DNA from: an uncultured Pelagibacteraceae bacterium | Lineage (GTDB): Bacteria > Pseudomonadota > Alphaproteobacteria > Pelagibacterales > Pelagibacteraceae | Reading direction: 5' to 3' | Assembly (NCBI GenBank): GCA_902595125.1 | Contig: CACJOY010000002.1 | Location: 62,001-126,000, forward strand | DNA length: 64,000 nt | In this document: one piece after another, positions 36,542 through 45,046 of the stretch | Layout of the letters: each line of letters begins with the position of its first letter | Numbering within the stretch: the first letter of the stretch is position 1 | Made by a program: the position numbers and the translations under genes | The notes under the pieces: generated by a model | Seen by the model: only the letters and a program-made list of their open reading frames with translations | What the model was told of the DNA's origin: nothing | Databases searched by the model: none

Positions 36542-36769
36542 ATGGAATTAGAAGCAGCAAAAATGATTGGAGCAGGACTGGCGGCTATTGCTTTGGCTGG
36601 TGCTGGAGTTGGAATTGGAATAATTTTTGGAAATTATTTGTCTGGAGCGATGAGAAATCCATCAGCAGCACAAAAACAATTTCCTAATTTGCTTTTAGGT
36701 TTCGCCTTAGCGGAGGCAACAGGATTATTCGGACTAGTGGTAGCGTTAATTATTCTTTTTGCATTTTAA
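36542..36769 (+). CDS. atpE: F0F1 ATP synthase subunit c
   Basis: 75-residue two-helix hairpin. Helix 1 has the glycine-rich AIALAGAGVGIGIIFGNYLSG (a c-ring packing motif), the polar loop is R-N-P, and helix 2 carries the ion-binding glutamate in FALAEATGLFGLVVALIILF. The pattern around the glutamate suits a proton-driven enzyme rather than the Na+ type. Preceded by the strongest Shine-Dalgarno sequence in the window. Starts 18 bases after atpB. Confidence 0.97.
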   Translation: MELEAAKMIGAGLAAIALAGAGVGIGIIFGNYLSGAMRNPSAAQKQFPNLLLGFALAEATGLFGLVVALIILFAF

Positions 36770-36773
36770 ATTA

Positions 36774-37364
36774 ATGATTAAAAAAATATTTTTTCAGTTA
36801 ATATTTTTCAATTTCTTTTTTTTTAAAGAGGTTTTTGCAGCTGAAAGTGGAGGCATGCCTCAATTAAATCCTGAATTTTGGATTTCACAAATATTCTGGC
36901 TTACTCTTACGTTTGGGACTCTTTATGTAATTTTATCAAAACTAATACTCCCAAAAATAAGTGCAAATTTAGAATTAAGAAAATCTCAAATACAAGAAAA
37001 TATTGAGGCGGCAGAGAAACAGAGAGAAAACAGTGAAACCAAACTTAAAGAGTATGAAGACATTATTTTAAAAAGTAAAATAAAGTCGAAAAATATTTTT
37101 AAAGAAACTAGAGAAAAAATTATTAAGGATATTAATTCTAAAAAAGACACTCTAGACAAACAAATTAACGAAGAAATTAAAAAGACTGAGCAAGAAATTG
37201 AAATACTTAAAAAAGGTGCTTCGATGAAAATAAATAAAATTGCAATTGAAATATCATCAGAGATGGTAAGAAAATTTATTGGAGCAGAAGTTAACAATAG
37301 CAGTATCTCTGCGATGGTAGATGATTTATCAAAAAAAAATGGAGATAAATATTATGGTAATTGA
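36774..37364 (+). CDS. atpG: F0F1 ATP synthase subunit b' (AtpG/AtpF2)
   Basis: About 196 residues from the ATG at 36774, four bases after atpE. A cleavable or uncleaved hydrophobic N terminus (IFFQLIFFNFFFFKEVFAAE) precedes a periplasmic PQLNPEFWISQIFWLTL stretch and a second helix, then a long charged amphipathic helix forming the peripheral stalk. The paired b'/b genes are characteristic of alphaproteobacteria and photosynthetic bacteria. The more distant ATG at 36759 lies in atpE. Overlaps the next gene by 11 bases. Confidence 0.9.
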   Translation: MIKKIFFQLIFFNFFFFKEVFAAESGGMPQLNPEFWISQIFWLTLTFGTLYVILSKLILPKISANLELRKSQIQENIEAAEKQRENSETKLKEYEDIILKSKIKSKNIFKETREKIIKDINSKKDTLDKQINEEIKKTEQEIEILKKGASMKINKIAIEISSEMVRKFIGAEVNNSSISAMVDDLSKKNGDKYYGN

Positions 37365-37851
37365 CTCAACTTTCTGGGTAGCGGTTTCTTTCATAATTTT
37401 TTTAGGTGTTTTAATATATTTTAAGGTTCCTCAAAAATTGAATGAAATACTTAATAAATTGATTTTAGATATTAAAAATGAGATTGATGAGAGTGAAAAA
37501 CTAAGGACTGAGGCAAAAATATTATTAGATAATGCTCAAAAAAAATTGGATACAGCTCAATCTGTGAGTAAGGAGATATTGGAACAAGCTAAAAAAGATA
37601 GTGATAATATGATAATTGAGTTAAATGATAAGTTTCATAAATCATCTGAAATTAAAAAAAATCTAGCAGAAAATAAAATTAGTCAAATGAAAGAAGCAGC
37701 AATCAAAGAGATCAAAGACACTTCAATAAAAATTGCAGTGGACTCGGTTAAAAAAATTATTACTACATCTATTGATAAATCTAAACTTGATGCTCTTTTT
37801 CAAAAAGATTTAGATAAGACTAAAGAAGAATTAAAAAAAATTAATTCATAA
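37354..37851 (+). CDS. atpF: F0F1 ATP synthase subunit b
   Basis: About 165 residues from the ATG at 37354 (MVIDSTFWVAVSFIIFLGVL); the frame is open 11 codons further upstream but only inside atpG. One N-terminal membrane helix is followed by a long lysine/glutamate helix (stator stalk) ending near DALFQKDLDKTKEEL. Last F0 gene; 40 bases later begins the carotenoid operon. Confidence 0.92.
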   Translation: MVIDSTFWVAVSFIIFLGVLIYFKVPQKLNEILNKLILDIKNEIDESEKLRTEAKILLDNAQKKLDTAQSVSKEILEQAKKDSDNMIIELNDKFHKSSEIKKNLAENKISQMKEAAIKEIKDTSIKIAVDSVKKIITTSIDKSKLDALFQKDLDKTKEELKKINS

Positions 37852-37855
37852 TACT

Positions 37856-37883
37856 CTTACAATTTTTTTAAAAAAACTATAAA
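37856..37883 (+). promoter_or_regulatory. Putative promoter of the carotenoid/retinal operon
   Basis: CTTACA at 37856-37861 and TATAAA at 37878-37883, spaced by 16 bases, lie in the 40-base gap between atpF and crtI. The intervening DNA is a perfect T7A7 palindrome (37863-37876). The -10 is only 8 bases from the crtI ATG at 37892, so the transcript would be nearly leaderless. The palindrome might also serve as a weak end signal for the atp transcript. Evidence is pattern only. Confidence 0.4.
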
Positions 37884-37891
37884 TTATCCTG

Positions 37892-39352
37892 ATGAATTCG
37901 ATTATAATAGGTTCAGGTTTTGGGGGCATAGCTGCTGCCCTTCGTTTAAGAGCCAAAGGTCATAAGGTTACGTTAATCGAAAAACAACCTGATCTTGGCG
38001 GAAGAGCAAGAGTATTTAAGAAAAGTGGATTTATCTATGATGGCGGTCCAACTGTAATAACAGCACCTTATTTAATTAATGAGTTGTTTGAATTATTTCA
38101 AAAAGATCCAAAAGATTATATTGAACTGACTCCGCTTAAGGTTTGGTATCAATTTGTTTTTGAAGATAATTCAAAATTTAATTACTCAGGTGATGAAACT
38201 GAAATGAAAAGACAAATTAGTGAAATAAGCAAAGATGATGTGGAAGGTTATGAAAAATTAGTTAATTTTACAAAAAAAATTTTTGATAAAGGATTCACAG
38301 AGCTTGCTGACGTTCCATTTGATAAACCTTTAGTAATGATGCAACAATTACCTTCCCTATTAAAGCTTAAGAGTTATAAATCAGTTTATTCATTAGTTTC
38401 ATCATATATCAAAAATGAAAAACTAAGAAGAATGCTGAGTATGCATCCTCTTCTTGTTGGAGGTAACCCTTTCACAACAACTTCAATTTATGGATTAATT
38501 TTATATTTAGAAAAAAAATGGGGAATACATTATTCGATGGGAGGAACTGGAAATATAATCAATGGTCTTGAAAAACTAATGAATGAAGTTGGAATAAAAA
38601 TTATTAAAGGCCGTGAAGTTACAAAAATTATTTCAAAAGAAAATAAAATAAGTGGAATTCAATTAGATGATGAAATTAAAATTGAAACCAACAATGTTAT
38701 TTGTAATGCAGATCCTCCTGCTGTTTATGAGAAAATGTTAAATGGAAATAAAAATAAATCATTAATGTTTGAATGGAAAAAGAATAGAATGGAATACTCT
38801 ATGGGTTTATTTGTTTACTATTTTGGAACAAAAAAAACTTATGAAAACGTAGAGCATCATACAATAAAGTTTGGTAATAAATATAAAGAACATCTTGATG
38901 ATATTTTTAATAATAAAAAGTTGAATAACGATATTAGTTATTATCTCCATAGACCCTCTGCAACCGATAAATCTATGGCTCCTAAAGGACAAGATTGCTT
39001 TTATGTCCTTGTTCCAGTGCCTAATAATCAATCAAAAATAGATTGGTCTATTGAAGGTAAAAAAATGAAAAATTTAGTTATTGATAAAATGGAAAAAGAT
39101 TTAATGCCGAATCTAAGAGAAAATATTATTGAAGATTTTTACTTAACGCCTGATTATTTTGAAAAAGATTTAAATACGAAATATGGTTCTGGATTTTCAA
39201 TACAGCCAAAATTTTCTCAATCAGCTTATTTTAGATTTCATAACAAATCAGAAATATATAATGGACTTTATTTCGTAGGTGCAGGCACCCATCCAGGAGC
39301 TGGCGTACCAGGAGTACTTTCATCAGCAAAAGTATTAGATAAAATTTTATAA
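37892..39352 (+). CDS. crtI: Phytoene desaturase (lycopene-forming)
   Basis: 486-residue FAD-dependent CrtI-type enzyme that turns phytoene into lycopene. N-terminal IIGSGFGGIAAALRLRAKGH is the dinucleotide fold, followed by EKQPDLGGRARVF; GGPTVITAPY is in the expected place, and the bacterial-type desaturase signature ends the protein: GLYFVGAGTHPGAGVPGVLS. First gene of crtI-crtB-crtY-blh; its stop overlaps the crtB ATG by one base (TAATG). Confidence 0.97.
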   Translation: MNSIIIGSGFGGIAAALRLRAKGHKVTLIEKQPDLGGRARVFKKSGFIYDGGPTVITAPYLINELFELFQKDPKDYIELTPLKVWYQFVFEDNSKFNYSGDETEMKRQISEISKDDVEGYEKLVNFTKKIFDKGFTELADVPFDKPLVMMQQLPSLLKLKSYKSVYSLVSSYIKNEKLRRMLSMHPLLVGGNPFTTTSIYGLILYLEKKWGIHYSMGGTGNIINGLEKLMNEVGIKIIKGREVTKIISKENKISGIQLDDEIKIETNNVICNADPPAVYEKMLNGNKNKSLMFEWKKNRMEYSMGLFVYYFGTKKTYENVEHHTIKFGNKYKEHLDDIFNNKKLNNDISYYLHRPSATDKSMAPKGQDCFYVLVPVPNNQSKIDWSIEGKKMKNLVIDKMEKDLMPNLRENIIEDFYLTPDYFEKDLNTKYGSGFSIQPKFSQSAYFRFHNKSEIYNGLYFVGAGTHPGAGVPGVLSSAKVLDKIL

Positions 39353-40203
39353 TGTCTAATAAAAGTTATTTATCTGCTTATGCTAAGTCTTTCAGTTGGG
39401 CTGGCTTTTTTTTACCTAATAAAACTTTTAAAAAATGTTCTGCTTTGTATGATTTTTGTAGGGTTGTAGACAACATTGCAGATGATGATGAAAAAGTAGA
39501 AAATAAAGAAAAAAAATTTAATCATTTTGAAAATGATTTTAATCAAAAAAATTTTAATGACCCTATTATCAAAAATATGTGGGGTCTTATTGAAGAATTC
39601 AATATATCTTTAAAAATTGTTCAAGATTTATTAATTGGGATCAAATCAGATATTAGAGTAAAGGTTAAATTGAATTCAGAAAAAGATCTATTGATTTATT
39701 CATATAGAGTAGCTGGGACTGTTGGATTAATGATGGCAAAAATTTTAAAAGTTAATAAAAAAAGTTCACTTAAGTCAGCAATCGATCTTGGAATTGCAAT
39801 GCAGCTTACTAATATATCAAGAGATGTGATTGAAGACTCGAAAAATAATCGATTTTACATAAATAAGAATTTTGAGGAAATTTCATCAACTATCAATCTA
39901 GCTGATACTTTTTATGATAATTCATTTTATTCAATTAAGGATATACCAATAAGTTTACGATTTTCTATTTTAGTTGCTAGAAGAGTTTATAGAAAAATAG
40001 GTTATAAAATTCTTAATAAAAAAAACTTGGAAAACTATCAAAGTTCAGGAAAAATATATGTTTCAAATACAGAAAAGATCTTTGAGACTTTTCTTTCAAT
40101 ATTTGACTTAATTAAACTATCATTCAGTTTTAAAAGAGATGATCAAATTCGACATGATCATAATTTGATTTATGAAGAAATAAATTTAGATGAAAGAATT
40201 TGA
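39352..40203 (+). CDS. crtB: Phytoene synthase
   Basis: 283 residues, trans-isoprenyl diphosphate synthase (squalene/phytoene) fold. The first aspartate-rich motif is in YDFCRVVDNIADDDEK (about residue 31), the second in LGIAMQLTNISRDVIEDSKN near 145. Joins two geranylgeranyl diphosphates head to head to form phytoene. No GGPP synthase gene (crtE) is in the cluster, so its substrate must come from a prenyl synthase elsewhere. Overlaps crtY by 14 bases. Confidence 0.96.
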   Translation: MSNKSYLSAYAKSFSWAGFFLPNKTFKKCSALYDFCRVVDNIADDDEKVENKEKKFNHFENDFNQKNFNDPIIKNMWGLIEEFNISLKIVQDLLIGIKSDIRVKVKLNSEKDLLIYSYRVAGTVGLMMAKILKVNKKSSLKSAIDLGIAMQLTNISRDVIEDSKNNRFYINKNFEEISSTINLADTFYDNSFYSIKDIPISLRFSILVARRVYRKIGYKILNKKNLENYQSSGKIYVSNTEKIFETFLSIFDLIKLSFSFKRDDQIRHDHNLIYEEINLDERI

Positions 40204-41257
40204 TTATATTATTGTTGGTGGAGGTTGTGCGGGGTTATCCCTAGCATATGAACTTGAAATTAATAAAAAATTAAAAGACAAAACTTTGGCTATTATTGAA
40301 CCTAGAAGAGAATATCAAAAAGATAAAACTTGGTCTTTTTGGAAAGTAACAACACATAGCTTTGATGATTGTGTGAAGAAAAGTTGGAAAAATTTTACTG
40401 TTAATATACCAAAAAAAACTAATCATTTAGAGTGTGCTAGTTACCCATACCAAAGTATTGATAGTGGGATATTTTATAAAAAAATTAACGATATATTAAA
40501 AGAAAATAAAAATATTTCTTTCTATAAAGATATAAGTGAAATTAACTCAGAAGATTCTTTTATTTTTAATAGTGTTCCATTGATTAAAAAAGATCATCGT
40601 AATCTTTGGCAACATTTTTGTGGTGTGGAAATTGAAACTCAAAACAATTTTTTTGATGATGAAATTTTTAATCTCATGGATTTTGACTGCGATCAAAGAG
40701 AAAGTGTTCATTTTTTTTATACACTGCCCTACTCAAAAACTACAGCTTTAATTGAAACTACTTGGTTATCCAAAATGAATGATAATTCTCAAAAAGATTA
40801 TGACAACCAAATTAAAGATTATATTGAAAATCATTTAAAACTAAAAAATTACAAAATCACATATAAAGAAGAAGGCGCAATTCCTTTATTCTATCCAATA
40901 TACAATAAAGAAAAAAATAGAATAAACATTGGGACTGCTGGAGGTATGACCAGACTAAGTACCGGCTATACTTTTCTAAATATCCAAGAACATAGTAAAT
41001 ATATTTGTAAGAATATTGAAAATATTTCAAATGCTAAAAAATTTGAGATAATTAGAAAATATAAATTTTTAGATGAGATATTTTTGAGAGTTCTTGAAAA
41101 ACATCCTGAAAAAATGCCTGATATATTCTTTAAAATGTTTAAGAGTTCACCAAAGACTGTTATAAAATTTTTATCTAATAAAAGTAATTTTTTTGAGGAT
41201 TTATCTATTATACTTAAAATGCCAAAATTGACTTTTATTAAAGCTTTATTTTATTAA
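40190..41257 (+). CDS. crtY: Lycopene beta-cyclase (CrtY type)
   Basis: 355 residues. N-terminal FDYIIVGGGCAGLSLAYELE is the nucleotide-binding motif, EPRREYQKDKTWSFW matches the CrtY family, and YTLPYSKTTALIETTWLS plus GTAGGMTRLSTGYTFLNIQE are the conserved central and late blocks. Converts lycopene to beta-carotene, the substrate of Blh. Starts inside crtB and is followed by blh after 11 bases. Confidence 0.95.
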   Translation: MKEFDYIIVGGGCAGLSLAYELEINKKLKDKTLAIIEPRREYQKDKTWSFWKVTTHSFDDCVKKSWKNFTVNIPKKTNHLECASYPYQSIDSGIFYKKINDILKENKNISFYKDISEINSEDSFIFNSVPLIKKDHRNLWQHFCGVEIETQNNFFDDEIFNLMDFDCDQRESVHFFYTLPYSKTTALIETTWLSKMNDNSQKDYDNQIKDYIENHLKLKNYKITYKEEGAIPLFYPIYNKEKNRINIGTAGGMTRLSTGYTFLNIQEHSKYICKNIENISNAKKFEIIRKYKFLDEIFLRVLEKHPEKMPDIFFKMFKSSPKTVIKFLSNKSNFFEDLSIILKMPKLTFIKALFY

Positions 41258-41268
41258 TTAGTTTAAAA

Positions 41269-42204
41269 ATGAACAATCAAATAAAAAAGATAAACTTTAA
41301 TCATTCTTTTATTTTTTTTGTATTTTGCAATTTTATTTCTTTAATTTTTTTTAAGATTAATAATTTCTTAATTTCTCCTTTAGTTTGTTTGTTTTTAATT
41401 TTAAGTATTGGTATTTCCCATGGTTCGCTTGATAACTTAAAGGGGAAAAAACTTCTTAAAATTTTTAAATTAGATAAAATCTATATCTTTTATCTAATTT
41501 ATATTTCGATTGCCCTTTTTATAATAATTCTGTGGACAATTTTACCTGCAATTTCTTTAACTATTTTTTTAATTGTAGCTTCATTTCATTTTGGTAAAGA
41601 AGATACTCAGTTTTTACTCACTAAAAGTTCTTATTATCATCAACTATTATTTTTTTTAAAAGGTTTGTTAATAATTTTGGCTCCAATGTATTTTCATTTT
41701 GATGAAACAATATCCATATTTAAATTATTACTTATTGATAATGAAAACTTTTATGAAATTCTAAATTTTATTGAAATAAATAAAATTTTACTCTTAGGAA
41801 TTATCATAAGCACTTTATCTAATATTCTATTGTTTATAGAAAAATTTGAATTAAAAAAGTTTACAATTTTTTTAGATTATTTTTCAATTCTAATCATAAA
41901 CTACTATTTTTCACCATTAGTAGCATTTACAATTTATTTTTGTTTTTTGCATTCTATTAGACACGGTATTACATTAATATCTGAACTAGATAAAAATGAC
42001 TTAATGAATGGATTAAAAATCTTTACCAGAAAAGCTATACCACTTACTATTCTTACTGCTACTTTTTGCTTAATTGGCCTATATTTACTTCAAAATACAT
42101 ATGATTTAAACAGCTCAATTCTTAAAATTATATTTATAGGTTTGGCGTCTTTAACCTTTCCACATATATTGCTCGAATATCTTTTGGAAAAAAATGAAAA
42201 GTAA
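41269..42204 (+). CDS. blh: Beta-carotene 15,15'-dioxygenase (Brp/Blh family)
   Basis: 311-residue integral membrane protein with many hydrophobic helices. Iron-binding histidine motifs SIGISHGSLDN, VASFHFGKEDTQF and FLHSIRHGITL match the Brp/Blh family, which cleaves beta-carotene to two retinals. In SAR11 retinal serves proteorhodopsin; no opsin gene is in this window. The last 11 bases overlap the ispH start, so retinal and isoprenoid genes are physically coupled. Confidence 0.93.
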   Translation: MNNQIKKINFNHSFIFFVFCNFISLIFFKINNFLISPLVCLFLILSIGISHGSLDNLKGKKLLKIFKLDKIYIFYLIYISIALFIIILWTILPAISLTIFLIVASFHFGKEDTQFLLTKSSYYHQLLFFLKGLLIILAPMYFHFDETISIFKLLLIDNENFYEILNFIEINKILLLGIIISTLSNILLFIEKFELKKFTIFLDYFSILIINYYFSPLVAFTIYFCFLHSIRHGITLISELDKNDLMNGLKIFTRKAIPLTILTATFCLIGLYLLQNTYDLNSSILKIIFIGLASLTFPHILLEYLLEKNEK

Positions 42205-43138
42205 AGAATTAAAAATATTATTATCTGCACCCCGAGGCTTTTGTGCTGGAGTAGAAAGGGCCATAGAAATCGTTGAAAAATCAATTCAAAAATATGGAGC
42301 TCCAGTTTATGTTCGTCATGAAATAGTTCACAACAAATATGTTGTTGATGATTTAAAAAATAAAGGAGCTATTTTTGTGGAAGAACTTGAGGAGATAGAG
42401 GATAAAACTAGACCAGTTATTTTTTCAGCACACGGTGTGCCAAAAAAAATACCTGAAGACGCTAAAAACTTAAATATGACTTATGTTGATGCTACATGTC
42501 CATTGGTGTCAAAAGTACATAGGGAAGCAGAAAACCTAAATAAAGCTGGATATCATTTAATTTTAATAGGACATCAAAATCACCCAGAGGTTATTGGCAC
42601 TATGGGCCAACTACCCAAAGGATCAATTGATCTTATTCAAAATGAAGATGAGGCCAAAAAATATAAACCTCAAAATAACAAAAAAATTTCCTATGTAACT
42701 CAAACAACTTTATCTGTTGATGACACTAAAGATATAATTCAAATTTTGAAAGATAAATTCCCAGATATTAAAGAACCTTTGAAAGAGGACATTTGTTATG
42801 CAACAACAAATAGACAGATGGCGGTCAAAAATATTGCAAAAAAATGTGATTTATTTTTTGTAATTGGCAGTAGGAATTCATCAAACTCTGTCAGGCTAGT
42901 TGAGGTTGCTAAAAAGTCTGGCTGCTCTAATTCTCAACTAATTCATTCACAAAGTGTAATTCCATTTGATTTAATCGAAAATTCAAATACGATCGGTATT
43001 TCATCTGGGGCTTCTGCTCCAGAGGTTTTAGTTGAAAATTTTATAAATGAGTTAAAAAATAGGTTTACTGTAAGTATAGACGAAGTAGAGATTGTTAAAG
43101 AAAACGTTGTTTTCAAAGCTCCAAAAAGATTGAATTAA
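42194..43138 (+). CDS. ispH: 4-hydroxy-3-methylbut-2-enyl diphosphate reductase
   Basis: [4Fe-4S] enzyme of the last MEP step, giving IPP and DMAPP. 314 residues. The three cluster cysteines are in APRGFCAGVERAI, VDATCPLVSKVH and EDICYATTNRQ; histidines in RHEIVHN and IGHQNHPEVIGT, and the late GISSGASAPE block complete the active site. Overlaps blh by 11 bases. Placement after the carotenoid operon makes sense, since it supplies the C5 units. Confidence 0.97.
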   Translation: MKSKELKILLSAPRGFCAGVERAIEIVEKSIQKYGAPVYVRHEIVHNKYVVDDLKNKGAIFVEELEEIEDKTRPVIFSAHGVPKKIPEDAKNLNMTYVDATCPLVSKVHREAENLNKAGYHLILIGHQNHPEVIGTMGQLPKGSIDLIQNEDEAKKYKPQNNKKISYVTQTTLSVDDTKDIIQILKDKFPDIKEPLKEDICYATTNRQMAVKNIAKKCDLFFVIGSRNSSNSVRLVEVAKKSGCSNSQLIHSQSVIPFDLIENSNTIGISSGASAPEVLVENFINELKNRFTVSIDEVEIVKENVVFKAPKRLN

Positions 43139-43139
43139 A

Positions 43140-44105
43140 ATGGCCGTTTATACAAAAATAAATAAAAAAGACATTTCTTATATAAATAGAAAATTTAAAA
43201 TAGAAAAAATTTTGAATTTCAAGGGTATTAAACAAGGTATTGAAAATACTAATTATCTATTAAAATCAAAAAATAATAAATTTATTCTCACAATTTTTGA
43301 AAAAAGAGTTTTAAAAAAAGAAATACCTTTTTTCATGAAATTGATGGATCAATTGAATAAATCAAAAATAAACTGCCCTCAACCTCAAAAAAATAAAAAT
43401 GGTAGCTATCTAATAAAGATACAAAATAAAACAGCTTGTATTGTTTCTTTTCTTGATGGTAAAGATAAGAAATCACTTAATTTAAAAAATTGTTATGACG
43501 TAGGTACAATGATTGCTAAAATGCATTTATCTACACGTAAGATTAATCTTTCTAGAAAAAACTCCATGTGTATTAAATATTTAAATCCATTACTTAATAG
43601 CATTAAATTTAAATCTAAAAAATTTGCTAATATAGAAAAATTTTTAAAGTTAAATTTTAAAGATATTAAAAAGAAATGGCCCAAAAAGTTACCTAGCGGG
43701 ATAATTCATGGAGATTTATTTATAGATAATATTTTTTTCAAAAACAACAAATTATCAGGAATATTTGATTTTTACTTTGCTGCAAATGACTACTTTATGT
43801 ATGAGATCGCTATTTGTGTTAACGCTCTATGTTTTGACAAAAAAAAATCAAAATTTACGATAAATAAAAAGAAGGTGAAAAGTTTAATAAAAGGTTATGA
43901 AAGCATTAAAAAAATTTCAATTAAAGAGAAAAAGTCATTAAATATCTTATGTCGTGGCGCAGCAATGAGATATTTTCTAACTAGACTTTATGACTATACA
44001 AACACACCTAGTACGGCACTAATTAAAATAAAAGATCCAAGAGAATACTATCAAAAAATTCTAATTCACAATAATTTAAAAACTTACAAAGATTATTTAA
44101 GATAA
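43140..44105 (+). CDS. thrB: Homoserine kinase (ThrB, aminoglycoside-phosphotransferase type)
   Basis: 321 residues of the choline/homoserine kinase fold rather than the GHMP-type ThrB. Early GIENTNYLLKSKNNKFILTIFE corresponds to the nucleotide loop, and IIHGDLFIDNIFFKNNKLSG (catalytic HGD-x4-N) with IFDFYFAANDYFMYEIAI (DFY) to the catalytic core. Phosphorylates homoserine; the next enzyme, threonine synthase, is encoded 0.9 kb away on the other strand. The stop overlaps the rnhA start. Confidence 0.93.
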   Translation: MAVYTKINKKDISYINRKFKIEKILNFKGIKQGIENTNYLLKSKNNKFILTIFEKRVLKKEIPFFMKLMDQLNKSKINCPQPQKNKNGSYLIKIQNKTACIVSFLDGKDKKSLNLKNCYDVGTMIAKMHLSTRKINLSRKNSMCIKYLNPLLNSIKFKSKKFANIEKFLKLNFKDIKKKWPKKLPSGIIHGDLFIDNIFFKNNKLSGIFDFYFAANDYFMYEIAICVNALCFDKKKSKFTINKKKVKSLIKGYESIKKISIKEKKSLNILCRGAAMRYFLTRLYDYTNTPSTALIKIKDPREYYQKILIHNNLKTYKDYLR

Positions 44106-44527
44106 TGATTAAAATTTATACTGATGGTTCTTGTATTGGAAATCCAGGTAAAGGTGGTTGGGCAGCAATTATATTAAATGATGGAAAAAAAACTCAAATA
44201 AAAGGAAGTGAAAAAGATACCACAAATAATCAAATGGAATTATTAGCACCTATACAAGCTCTTAAAAAAATTCCAAAAGGCAGCAAAGTTGAAATTTTTA
44301 CAGACTCTAAATATGTAAAGTCTGGAATAACAGAATGGATAAATAATTGGAAAAAAAATGGATGGAAAACTGCAAACAAAAAAGGGGTAAGCAATAAAGA
44401 ACTTTGGTTAGAATTAGATCTACTAAATAATGAATTTGAAGTAAGATGGAATTGGGTAAAAGCACATTCAACTGACAAATTAAATAATGAAGTAGATTTA
44501 CTTGCTAGAAATGCCGCAAACTTATAA
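44105..44527 (+). CDS. rnhA: Ribonuclease HI
   Basis: 140 residues. The four catalytic acids are in IYTDGSCIGNPGKGGWAA, NNQMELLAPIQAL, IFTDSKYVKSGI and NNEVDLLARNAA; the basic handle region WKKNGWKTANKKGV and the HSTD histidine are present. Degrades RNA in RNA-DNA hybrids. It is the end of the plus-strand run; a 30-base GC-rich spacer separates it from the convergent peroxiredoxin. Confidence 0.96.
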   Translation: MIKIYTDGSCIGNPGKGGWAAIILNDGKKTQIKGSEKDTTNNQMELLAPIQALKKIPKGSKVEIFTDSKYVKSGITEWINNWKKNGWKTANKKGVSNKELWLELDLLNNEFEVRWNWVKAHSTDKLNNEVDLLARNAANL

Positions 44528-44529
44528 TT

Positions 44530-44554
44530 GGGGCACCTAGCAACAGAACGCCTC
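44530..44554. other. GC-rich potential hairpin between convergent gene ends
   Basis: GGGGC (44530-44534) can pair with GCCTC (44550-44554) around a 15-base loop. It lies in the 30-base gap between rnhA and the peroxiredoxin gene, where 17 of 30 bases are G or C, in contrast to the surrounding DNA. No clear U-run follows, so it is not a classical intrinsic terminator. I do not recognise the sequence as a known RNA. Confidence 0.35.
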
Positions 44555-44557
44555 TTC

Positions 44558-45046
44558 CTATATTAGATTATTTAATAAATTTTCTGCTGAAGTTAAGCCG
44601 CATTCCTTAGTTTCTTTTTCAACATGAATATTAATAACTGTGAAGTTTTCAATAACCATTAAATAACGATTTGATCTAATTCCCATTCCTTTTGCATTCC
44701 GATCAACTTCTGCACCAATTGCTTTCGTGAACAACAAATACGGATCGGATAACATTTTTATTCTATTTCCGATATTATTAATCTCTCCCCAACCATTCAT
44801 TACATAAGGGTCATTTACTGATAAACAAGATATGTTTTCTATTCCTTTGGCTTTGATTTTATCTGCATTTGTAACAAAACCTGGTAAGTGAAGTTTTGAA
44901 CAAGTTGATGTAAATGCCCCTGGCAAACCAAACAAAACATTTTTTCCATCACCTATGATTTCTCTTAATTTACTTTTTTGCGGTTCTCCATCAACAAGTT
45001 GAAAAATATCTGTATCTGGTATTTGATCTTTTATTTTAAGTTTCAT
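44558..45046 (-). CDS. Peroxiredoxin, Prx5 type (AhpC/TSA superfamily)
   Basis: 162 residues. The active site reads FGLPGAFTSTCSKLHLPGF (P-x3-T-x2-C, peroxidatic cysteine near 49), typical of the Prx5/glutaredoxin-linked group. A second cysteine (CLSV) follows near 75. Reduces H2O2 and organic peroxides with thiol donors. Overlaps the start of the adjoining thrC by 4 bases on the same strand. Confidence 0.94.
   Translation of the reverse strand: MKLKIKDQIPDTDIFQLVDGEPQKSKLREIIGDGKNVLFGLPGAFTSTCSKLHLPGFVTNADKIKAKGIENISCLSVNDPYVMNGWGEINNIGNRIKMLSDPYLLFTKAIGAEVDRNAKGMGIRSNRYLMVIENFTVINIHVEKETKECGLTSAENLLNNLI

Noticed and set aside
41269-44105. Possible proteorhodopsin gene near the retinal operon
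   Set aside because: I looked for seven-helix opsin features (retinal lysine in helix G, DxxxxxxE/K carboxylates) around crtI-blh; every frame here is explained by the named genes, so the opsin must be elsewhere.
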